64,000 nt of DNA. It comes from Chamaea fasciata (lineage: Eukaryota > Chordata > Aves > Passeriformes > Sylviidae). Below the pieces are notes generated by a model. It ran no database searches. It worked only from the letters and a program-made list of their open reading frames with translations, and was not told the DNA's origin. The DNA lies in assembly GCA_029207755.1 (NCBI GenBank), contig JARCOQ010000005.1, forward strand, positions 42,371,621 through 42,435,620. Reading direction: 5' to 3'. Of the stretch, positions 1 through 9,600 are shown one piece after another; the first letter of the stretch is position 1, and each line of letters begins with the position of its first letter. Both the position numbers and the translations under genes were made by a program.

Positions 1-104
1 GAGTGGGTTTTGCTGACCACCCTTTGGCTCTCCAGCTCACGGATCATCTTGTGGATGGGGATCACGGCATCTCGATTTGTCCCATACTGCCAACGGTGCA
101 CCGT
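1..104 (-). pseudogene. pol: Start of retroviral reverse transcriptase (partial)
   Basis: After an amber stop at 105-107 the frame continues for about 34 codons to the window edge. It contains the stretch RDAVIPIHKMIRELE, which resembles the conserved entry into retroviral and gypsy-like reverse transcriptases, where a short basic region leads into the fingers. The catalytic motifs are outside the window. It shares its frame with the protease upstream, as in retroviruses with pro and pol in one frame. Confidence 0.65.
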
Positions 105-107
105 CTA

Positions 108-572
108 GGTGGCAACAGGCACTTGTTGTTCTTCTACCTTTAGGAGTCCCACTGCAGATGGGTTCTCTGATAGTCCCGGCAAGGTGTTCAACTGCTTAAT
201 GTTCTATGTCTCCACGGCAGCTATTCCAAAAGCCCATCTGAGTCCTTTAGGGTCTTTACAACAGCCATTCCTGAGGAAGTCTATGCCCAGAATACATGGA
301 GCCTCTGGGCCGGTCACAATCGGAAGTTTCTGCCACTCCTTCCCGGTCAGGCTCACCTTGGCTTCAACCAGAGTCAATTCCTGTGATCCCCCCGTCACCC
401 CGGCAATGGAAATCGGTTCTGCCCCCACATGTCCTGATGGCATTAGAGTACACTGCGACCCAGTATCTACTAAAGCTTCATATTTTTGTGGCTCTGATGT
501 GCCAGGCCATTGAATCCACACAGTCCAAAAAACCCGATTTTCCCGTGCCTCTTCCTGGCTAGAGGCAGGGCC
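108..572 (-). pseudogene. pro: Retroviral aspartic protease remnant
   Basis: This segment follows the gag-like frame after an in-frame TAG (573-575) and shares its frame. The active-site motif ALVDTGSQ is seen, with the Asp-Thr-Gly codons at 459-467, and a downstream LGIDFL segment matches the usual second conserved block of retropepsins. A second TAG lies at 201-203, followed by a short linker to the reverse transcriptase start. The retropepsin family cleaves Gag and Gag-Pol; this copy is probably inactive because of the stops. Confidence 0.75.
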
Positions 573-575
573 CCT

Positions 576-1292
576 CTAGCACTGGTTATTATTCCCTTCT
601 TGGACATACATGGTAGAGATTCCTTCGAGGGAATCCGACACAGCATTCCCACCTCCGTAATACCTGGCAGCTTGCTCATGGGAGGCTGAGGCTACCTTCA
701 TTCTAGTGGAACTCCCTCTGTTAGCGTTTCTCTCCTTGAGCTCACGTACCCGTGCTGCCAGGACAGAAGTAGGTTTCCCATGCCACGCTCCCATGTCCTC
801 CCCATGGTCCCGCAGATAAAACCACAGGTCAGCTCGAGGGGTGTACCCTCTCTCTCTCGCTGGGGGATGTTGGGCTCTGATTCTGGGGCCTGTGACTTGC
901 ACCGGTGCTACATGGGAACTGTTCCTTCTCATCTCCTCTCTCATTTCCCTCATCTCCTCTTTGAGTTCCTTCACCACCGCAGAGACATGAGCCTGCATTG
1001 GGCCACTGATCATACTTTCATAATTTCTGAGCTTGTTGGCAACAGAACCCACTGTCTCTCGGTTATCCTCAGCATTAATTGTTGCGATGAATGTGGCGTA
1101 TTGAGATGGTCCATGAGTTGTCAGATTCCACATGTGCCCTGTGCATCTAACCTTGTTGGGGTCATTATCATGCTGTCCGGTTCTCCCAAAAAGTACTTCC
1201 AATACTGCCACTTCTCTTAACTGTTGGATTCCTTCCTCAAGGGTCTTCCAGCATATTCTATTGTTGTGCTCTTGCATTGTCTCTGTGGACAA
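576..1292 (-). pseudogene. gag: Retroviral Gag, capsid-like and C-terminal part
   Basis: An open stretch of 238 codons on the minus strand. Its middle carries a highly charged E/R/K coiled-coil-like segment and its C-terminal third is rich in Arg, Gly and Ser. It lies between the proline-rich upstream frame and the protease, the position expected for capsid and nucleocapsid. I see no clear CCHC zinc knuckle. It is shifted by one base relative to the upstream gag frame, so the junction near 1290-1320 is broken. Assignment rests mainly on position. Confidence 0.6.
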
Positions 1293-1926
1293 ATCTCTCT
1301 CTCACACTCATTAGAAGTCGTTCCCAAAGGGAAAGGGGTCTTTGCTCTCTTACAAATACCTGATTTATACCTGAGTCCTGGGTCAAGGGTCCCAAATTCC
1401 TTGCTTCAGCACTATCCAGTTGTACGCCTGTACCCGTAAGGTCCCACACTCGAAGTAGCCAGGCTGTATAAGCCTCACGTACTCATCATACAATATCTTT
1501 TTGCAGATTACGTAGACTTTCATATGACAGGGACTCAGTAATGATCTCAACCTGTGGCTCTTCTGTGGATTGTGAGGGCCTTCCTTTCTTATCCTTAATA
1601 CCAGGATCTGACGATTTCACTTTACACTTCCTTGTTTCCACAGGGGCGACTGCTGCTGGCTGTGGCTGCCCTTGTGGTTCAGCTGGAACCTGGACAGTTG
1701 TAACATCTGTGGGTTCCACTGCTGCACCATCAGTCTCTGCCTTCTCGGGGCAGGGGGAGGGTTTTTCATGAGCTGGGGAAATGTACTCTTTCAGCATTTG
1801 GCCTATCTCTTTTACCAGAACCTCAACCCAATCCGGGTGGGTCCTTTCTGAGGCAGGCTGTGGGGCAGAGTCAGGCTCTGGGGCATCATCCCTATTCTGT
1901 GGGGTAGGTATCAGGGTGGTTATCCA
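1258..1926 (-). pseudogene. gag: Retroviral Gag, proline-rich middle part
   Basis: The frame from 1926 to 1258 is rich in Pro, Glu, Gln and Thr in its first half, then passes two adjacent TGA codons at 1480-1485 and continues with the motif AWLLRVWDLTG, typical in character for a Gag domain boundary. It is in frame with the upstream hydrophobic ORF, from which a single TAG (1927-1929) separates it. The role is inferred from its place between the leader and the capsid-like frame. Confidence 0.5.
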
Positions 1927-1929
1927 GGT

Positions 1930-2379
1930 CTATCTTCCCTTATCTCTGAATGCTAAATAGAATACACCTATTAGCAGCACCAGCCATTGTATGATATCAT
2001 TAGCATTCAGAGAGGATTTAAACCCTTCAAAAACTGGTGGGGCAGACCCAAAGAGCTGGGTAAAGGGTTGGGAAAAAAACTCCCCCAGTGTCATTTCCTC
2101 ACAGTAGGTACCATTGTTAAAGTAACTCCAAAAACACACAGTTAGTGTACGATAGCCCTGAATCCATGTGCCTGCCTTCCAGAGGAAATTAAAAATCCAT
2201 GAGTTCTTCACCTTATTAAGCCATAAAATAAACTGGATGACAGTCACAGTAGCTTTAGTTATGGGGCCCATATTTAGATAAGGGCTTGCAAATGGCAGAA
2301 ATACAGCCACAACCATGTGCCACCCAAACCAGGGAAAACTGGACCACATGATGTTGTCCAACAAGGCTTCTATACACAA
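1930..2379 (-). pseudogene. Hydrophobic ORF at the start of the retroviral gag region
   Basis: A 149-codon ORF begins 53 bases downstream of the primer-binding site on the minus strand. It has several hydrophobic stretches: near residues 21-35, 43-55 and most clearly 128-145, which is followed by a basic RDKGR end. This is unlike the usual myristoylated or basic matrix domain. It is in frame with the proline-rich gag-like part beyond a single TAG. It may be an N-terminal Gag extension with membrane segments or a separate leader protein. I do not recognise the family. Confidence 0.45.
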
Positions 2380-2432
2380 GAACTTAGGTCACCAAAGAAC
2401 TGCTATTCCTTTTTCCTCTCAATGCCCTCTAG

Positions 2433-2449
2433 CCGCACGTTGGGCGCCA
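2433..2449 (-). promoter_or_regulatory. Retroviral primer-binding site, tRNA-Lys1,2 type
   Basis: On the minus strand this reads TGGCGCCCAACGTGCGG, matching the 3' end of tRNA-Lys1,2 (TGGCGCCCAACGTGGGG) at 16 of 17 bases. It lies five bases after the LTR end, where reverse transcription would be primed. Confidence 0.85.
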
Positions 2450-2454
2450 AAATC

Positions 2455-3150
2455 TGTCTTGGTTTAGATAGACAGGTATCTGCCAGGGAGGGTTGGAGTC
2501 TCCCTTAAAATGTAAGCCCCTCCCCCCCTTTTCCAAATTATCATAAATTTGCAATTAAAAGGCTGTCAGGCAAAGATTTTGGGAATAGGTACAGCAGTTC
2601 TTTACTAGGGATATAAAAATACAGATGTTGTAGTACAGAAGAATAAGCAAACAAATAAACAAACAAGAAATCCTAGAAAACCCTGACAGAGTCAGAAATA
2701 CAACCTGACACCCTGTTGGTCAGGGTGTTGGAAGCAGTCCAAAGTAAGCCCTCCTGGAGTGGCAGATGTGGTCCTGTTGGAGTAGAGATGGTCCCGTTGA
2801 AGAAAAAGGGTCCAGTAATGGTGAGATGGGTCCAGTCTTCCTCCAGGGATCCCCTGGAAAAACTGGATACCTAGTGGGACTGTGGCTCCTTTTTATCTAG
2901 GTTAAGACGGTTTGGCTCCTCCTCCCTGTGTGGAGCAGCTTACAATAGCGCAGTGTAATGTGTAATGTCATTGATGAGCTCTTATTAGTCCATTAGCAGA
3001 AGACATTCCCATGGAAGTAGTGAAACAATGAAGAGAGATAAGTAGCACTCCACCATCTGATAAGTGACACTGACCCATTTGGACAAAGATAAGCAATTCT
3101 GCTCCACCCAGACAGAATAGAATTATATGCTCTTTACAAAACCCATGACA
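2455..3150 (-). mobile_element. 5' LTR of the endogenous retrovirus
   Basis: The 696-bp element begins TGTCATGG and ends CCAAGACA on the minus strand, an imperfect inverted terminal repeat (7 of 8 bases) with the canonical TG...CA ends. A TATA-like GATAAAAAGG lies at about 2889-2898, placing U3 to its right and R-U5 to its left. The primer-binding site follows directly. No perfect AATAAA was found on this strand in the expected part of R. Confidence 0.82.
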
Positions 3151-3467
3151 ATCCCTTATTTTTCTTCTAAAAGGGGAAATAAGGACAGCCAGGAAGAAGA
3201 AAAAATACCATTTTTCCAAGAAGCTATGAGGGTGGTTATTCAACTACTCAGACTCTTTCAAGCATATTTCCAGAAGTACGTAATTGTTTGGCTTTTTTTT
3301 AGCTGAGGCAAAGAAACAAGCTAATAGCTTACATGTAACCCAGCTGATGAAGAAAAAATCATTTTTTAAATCAAGTGTAAGATACTTAAATCTTCCATTC
3401 CCCCAAATCAGCTCATCTATACAGAAACCTGACCAAGATCAAACATAGTTTGAAAAGTCACTTCTAC
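3151..3467 (-). other. CEP290 intron 40, part next to exon 40
   Basis: AT-rich intron sequence between the LTR edge and the exon 40 donor. Apart from the retroviral flank, nothing recognisable is seen. Confidence 0.7.
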
Positions 3468-3689
3468 CTGAATGCTACTGCTTAGCCTCCTAATCCGGTT
3501 CTTCAGTTCTTCATTTTCTTTTTCTATTTCATTTTTTTCCCTCGATATTTTAGCAAATGCTTTTTCTTTCTTCTGAAGCTCTTGGTTTAACTCATCCCTT
3601 TCATCAGACAGCAAAGTTTCCTTGTTTTTACTTATTTTAAGGTTATCTGTAAGTTTTGTAATCTGATTATTCAATTCCTCTATCTGTGT
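3468..3689 (-). CDS. CEP290: CEP290 exon 40
   Basis: 74 codons, residues 1785-1858, phase 0 at both ends. Acceptor CTTCCAG, donor GTAGAA. It is the last exon in the window and is followed by the retrovirus-bearing intron 40. Coiled coil with the block [14 protein letters not shown] pattern (here [10 protein letters not shown]). Confidence 0.95.
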
Positions 3690-6600
3690 CTGGAAGAAAA
3701 CAAAAAAGTCAGCAAAGGCCCCAACTCAGGTTGATCAGCAATACAACAAACCAATACAATTACATCACTCAGTACTCACCGTAAGCCCCTTTGTTTGTCT
3801 GTCAACAATCTCTTGGACATTCATATATGCCTCTTTTTGTGATGCAGCAGAAATAATTTGCTGTTCAGCATTGGCAGTCATTTCTGCTCGGAGTTCTAGA
3901 AGTGCTTTACTCAAAGCCTGAAAATAATTAATTCATTTTTTTTTTTGTGAGTGAAGATGCTGCTACAAAACAAGTGTCGTGGTTTAACATAGCTTGGTTT
4001 TTATTTAAAATCTATCAGTTATGGAGGCGATTCTCTGTGAGGACTGCTAACAGCTTTCTCTGGACTTAACAGAACTAATTAGCTTGCTCCCAACACCAAG
4101 AGCAACCATGTGGCCGGGACTAGTGCTGGGAGTGGCCCCAAGGCTGAGAGCAGCAACGTGGCCAAGACTCCTCAGCCAAAATCAGTGTGGCTGGGGCAGC
4201 GCCACGCGGCCACGGCTATCTCAACATGGCTTGCAGTGAGCTTTGTTTGCTCAGCTGCTTTTTAGCCAGCCATGCTGTGGACAGAAGGACAAAAGCAGTG
4301 GCAGCAGCTTTTTTTTTCAGTGCCCCACATGAAGAGAAGGCACGGGGTGGCACCGGCAGCCAGTGTGACTCGCACGGTGTGGGCAGAGATCAACAGAGTG
4401 GAACAGTGATTGACTGCCTCGATTGCAGAGCCTGGATGAGATCAACCTTTTCAGCACTGCAGAACTCTATAAAAACTGTTTCAGTTGATAAAGCTTGAGA
4501 ACAAATGAACCTGTGGACATCAATTCTCTCCTGAATCAGGAAAAAAGAAAGGGTGAAGACATAAAAAAACCCAACATGGGACACTGACATCGGTGAAGAA
4601 GGAGTCAAATTCTATAAGGGAGGAGATGCCTTAGTTTTGGGCTGAAATTCTCTTCTAAGGCTATGGTGAAGGGATAATTGATACATGAGACTTTTTTTCC
4701 CTGTAACTCATGGAATGCATTGGGGGGATGTAGTGTTCTAACCACAGCCATGAACAGAGGCACTCATGCTGAAGCAAGCAGATGTTGAAGTGGCTTGAAC
4801 AGAAAGAGATGAGAAGAAATAAAAAACCTTGCTCCATGGATAGAAGAAGAAAACCTCTGTTCCTAGAGATACGAGAACTTTTGTTTCTATATTAGAATAG
4901 CTCATCCTTAAAATTGCACCCCAATAAGCTGAAATGGCCCATGTTGGTAGTTGTGGGAAAGCTACCAAATACGTGAAAGGGACTTTCACACTGAACAGAT
5001 TTTCCTTTCCCAGGTGGCTGATTCGCTGTGACACTGAAGCCACAAGATATTTGTTTCTTGTGGAGAAGTCTCCATGGCATGACAAGAGAGACTCCTCACC
5101 CTAAGAGAACTGAAGAAAAACTATTTTTAAAGGTGGTAAACTGATTGAAAGTTTTGTCTCTTTCTGTTGTCAATAGGAAAGAAAAAAGGTGTGGGGGGAG
5201 AAGTGTTCTGAGGGTTTATTCTGATTTCTTATTATTTGTCTTTTAATTCTGTTAATGAAGTTTTCTTTATACCCTTTAAAGTTAGAGCCTGCTTTGCTCC
5301 TCCTCCTTATCTTACAGCAGAAAATGAGTAAATAATTCTGGAAGGTGCACTGGCGTTTAGTCAGCACTAGACCCACTACAAGAAAAGGCAGTTATATTTT
5401 ACTTTGGCATGTTATGCAGTTATATTGTATCTCCCGCTCAGCTATACAAAGAATTCTTAAGCATTACAAAAGATTAGGTATTTAAATGACATAGAGATTA
5501 ATTCTTATTGACTAACTTTGTGCTGGTTCTCTTTTATGGCTAACTGGCTCTTCAGCTGTGCCACCAGGTTTTTCAGTGTTGCTGTGGGTGCTCTATTATT
5601 TGCTTCTTTTTGGACCTCTAGTTCAGCTTTAACATTTGTTAATTCCATCTCCTTCTGACACAGTATTTTCTTCAGTTCATTTGCTTCTTCTTTTATTTGT
5701 TCCACATCAACTGTGTGCTTTTCTTGAAGCCTAATAAAAAAAAAAGCATTAATAGGGTACAGTGTAATAATTAAGTCAGCAAACTCTAAATAAGTCACAA
5801 AGGACACGATATTTTATTTTAAAAATAATTGGAAACAGCAAAGAAACAACAAAGGCAGCCCCCATCTCATAAGAGAACTACTCATGAAGGTCAGCAAAAT
5901 TGCATTACAGCATTGTTAATTTTCATTCCTGGCCCTTGCAGGTAAAGAAAGCATCATATTTTTCCTTTTAAACATGGGTTAAACTTTCACGAGTTCGAAC
6001 TTGTTCAGCAGCAAACTCAAATGGAAGTGTCGAGGGGAGGAAAATAACAGAACACAAGCCAGCAAGTAATACAGTAACTTAAAAAAACCTTTCTTTTTCA
6101 CTAAATGGCACAAAGCTAACAACTAAACAGCATTTTTCCAAGCCACAGTATTAGCCCCAGTGAAGGGCTACAGATTAAAAATAACTTACAACTGCTAACT
6201 ATAATAATGCTTTTCAGATTTTTTTAGCTAAATCTTAAAGTCAGCAAAAACATGTTCAATTTGATAGATCAGTCCTGTACCAGCAATACATAATTGACTT
6301 GAACCACTCCAGTTGTGACTTATGTAAACAGTTTAAAAACTTACTGGGCTCTGATTGTCTCAAACTCATTGATTTTCGATACAGTAATTTGTTTTTGTTT
6401 CTCCAAATCAGATGATGTTTTCTTTAATTTTCCAACAAGTGAAGCAAGAGAATTATCCTGTTCTGCTACAGTTTGCTCTAAGTGATGAAAGTATTTGCTG
6501 ATGGATAGGGACATAGAAGTCTTTTTCCCTAACTCCTGAAAAACACAACAAATGCAAGTGATTAACATTTTAAGCTTTAATCAAAAGATAAGCATTACTG

Positions 6601-9600
6601 CTGCATTTTTAACTCATTCCTAAATATAATCAAGCATTAATAGCTATCATTTATTTACTGACATGTGATTCTTAGTTCAGAGAAACTAGTCAGGCTGGTT
6701 TGAAAAAGAGCTTTGTACATCTAATGATCAACAGAATACAGCAGAGGACCAGTTTCACCTTATCATAAAGTGCAGAGAGAAATTTTGATTGAAATGGGTT
6801 AGCTTAATTTAACCATACACTGAATGAGATGAATAGAAAGCAATTTATAACTCCCTCCTCTAGAATTCTCCATAAATTAGGATGACATGCAAAATGCCCA
6901 TATATACTGAGGTGATAACTCTGTTTTTTTACACTTGACTTTTAATGCCTCTCATGGGCAATCTCTCAAAAACAATACAACAATTATATATCAATCACCA
7001 TTTTATTTTTGCTGTCATCAGTTATTACTCACTTTTGACTGCAAAACTGTTCTTTCCAACAACAAAGTAAAAAATATAAGAACAACTTCACTAATTCTAC
7101 AAATACATATGACTCACCAAAGCAGTCTCTTTGAATTGATTAAGGGAATTGTCAGTGTACAAATCTAACTTCTGGTGTAGAACTCTCATGTCTTCCTCAT
7201 GCTTCTTTGCTATTTCCTCTTGTTCCTGTTCAAAATAAAACTCTGGTGATGTATCCTATCACAGAAAGTCATGAAACTTCAGTGCCTTCAAGTTGTTTGT
7301 TCACTCATTGCTCAGTACTACTCCCTAGATTATCCTCTAATTCTGTAAAATTTAAAATTCTTTTCTTCTAACTATAATCAATGATTTCCTTTCTACATTA
7401 CTGAGGGGAAAAATCAACTTTTGCAGCTTTAAGCTATGTAGCAGGTAGTATGGTGTAACAGCACAGAAGCTGGAGAACAAAACAGTTGGTGTTGGTCTTC
7501 ACCAACTGTGACTTATCAGCATGGTCAGTAATATCCATGCCAGGTACATTTCGACTTTATGTACTTTGGAGTATAGTGTGATCCCACGGATGGAACGCTA
7601 GCCCAGAGCACAACAGGCTCATTTTAAGACTGCATCTTCTGGGTTTTTTCCAAACAAAATTCCTTGATTTCTCCCAAAAGAAATAGCTACATGAGTTAAG
7701 CAAGGCACGCTAAGTGAAGATGACAGGAGGTCTGCTTTGGAAATGTACTTCTGATCCACACTAAAACAGATGCATGTTTGGTCTTAAAGTACCTCTTTGA
7801 CAAAATGTTTATGCTTTAAAATATGATTTATGGATATAAAGAAAGAACAATATGAATTATGCCTAAATAATATAAAGTATGCTTAGACACACTGTTTATG
7901 CTTTAAAAAATGTTTTAGTTTAAAATATGCTTTAAGAAGGATGTTATCCATAAATATATGTCTTGTACTTTCCAAATTCACTACCAGATGCAATCCAGAG
8001 ATCTGCTGCAAATACTGAAAAAGCCCAAAGAAATACACAAAATATACTGAGACCACTTCAGCAGAATTTTCATTTTCTTCATGTCACACTACTTTCATTC
8101 CTGGACAGACGTTGTATACATAACCTTTTGACAAAGCAAACTTACTACTCTAAAAAGCAAAAAAATTCTATATGAATTTTCCACATATAAAGTAAGTAAT
8201 TGTCTCTGTTCTGTGTGAGATCAAAAACTTTTCTTTTTTCACTAGTAATGAGAAAACAAAGAATCAACTAAAAACAACTTGAAAATGGAAAAAATTTCAG
8301 GAAAAAAGTTTAACTACCTCTCTTGCTTTAGCAAGCATATGTTGGTATTTTTTTAACACTTCCTCCTTTTGATTTAATCTTGCTTGCATATTTGCAATGG
8401 TTTGATGAGCAATTTTAATGGCATGACGGTACTCTGAGTCATCTTGTTTGCTTAATTCAGTCATTATTTTCTCTCCTGATGTTGCAGGTAATCGAAGTCT
8501 TAATTCATTTATAACTCTGTCTCTTGATATAACATTTTGTTCAGCTTTCCACAGGGAGGTCTCCTTTTCTTTTAATTTCTACAATAAAAGGCAATTTCTG
8601 CATTTACAAAATTCAAACACAGCATAAAGATCTTACTTTTTAAGAAATGCACCAGAAAAATTTGTCTAAATGGACTTATAAACACAAAACACTTTGCACT
8701 GGGTTCTGTCTGTATGGGATTACTATTAGATGAAATGTCCCAGAATATCATTACTGTGTCTTTATATGTTATTTTCTTGACACAAGACACCTAACAATTC
8801 ATTTTGTCCTACCAAATGAAGAAGATGGTGTTTTACAAATTATTTAAGAACCAGAAAGTATCTTCTGTAGCAGAGTAGCAATTTAGTGACTCAAGATAAA
8901 AGTATTTTGTAGCACTTGGTAAATTTAACTAAGTATAGTCAACTCAATTTTGTACAGCAAGAGGCATCTTATCCCACTAAATGGATGAATAAAAACATTA
9001 GAAAATTCTCCTCTATGATTTGTTCCAATGGAAAAAATATTTCATTTTATTAATGGTGTGATTATATTATTTACATTTTCTGAGTGTTAAATATGTCTAA
9101 ATTACATTTTAAAAAGGATATTTTTCATGGGAAAAAAGTAAAAGAGCATGGAAACATAAACTTTGTCACTTTAAATTATAATTTATACATTAAATTACCT
9201 CCTCCAGTGATCTGCAGGTTGCCCTAGTTTCCAGGATTGTCCGAATATGTTCCTGAATCTTTCTTAAAGCCAACTCAAGTTGCTGTGGGATTGGCAAACT
9301 GGGGTCTGGAACTGAGCCTGTAGCCTCTTCTAACTGTACAGAAAGATTCATATTCATGTAATCTGACAGCTCTGAAAAATATGCTTATGTGTCTACTTTA
9401 AGTGCACATACCTTTAAAGCTGTGCTAAGTATTTCAGTTTGTTGATGATCATACTGGTCTAACTGGCGCTGCAGTTCTACTTCTCTCTGGTCCCAAGCTA
9501 TTTGCCTTTCTTCATGAAACTGTAAAAAATAATTGATAGAAGTAGTTTATTTATTGAAGGTAATGGCAATTTTATAGACAACTTCAACTGAAAAAATAGT

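Larger units (their letters stand above)
1..3150 (-). mobile_element. Endogenous retrovirus, 5' part (LTR-gag-pro-start of pol)
   Basis: Read on the minus strand, the order is LTR (3150-2455), primer-binding site (2449-2433), gag-like frames (2379-576), a retroviral aspartic protease (about 572-204) and the start of a reverse transcriptase that runs off the left edge. The 3' LTR is outside the window, so target-site duplication and age by LTR divergence cannot be judged. The reading frames are interrupted by in-frame stops at 1927-1929, 1480-1485 (two in a row), 573-575, 201-203 and 105-107, and by a frame change between about 1258 and 1320, so this copy is decayed. It lies in CEP290 intron 40 in the same direction as the gene. 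Family name is not assigned; a simple avian endogenous retrovirus is the safe call. Confidence 0.88.

Noticed and set aside
4187..4498. 103-codon plus-strand ORF in CEP290 intron 38
   Set aside because: It lies within the LTR-like block and shows no viral or cellular domain.
7482..7509. 10-bp perfect hairpin as a microRNA precursor
   Set aside because: The stem is far too short for Drosha processing and has no flanking pairing.
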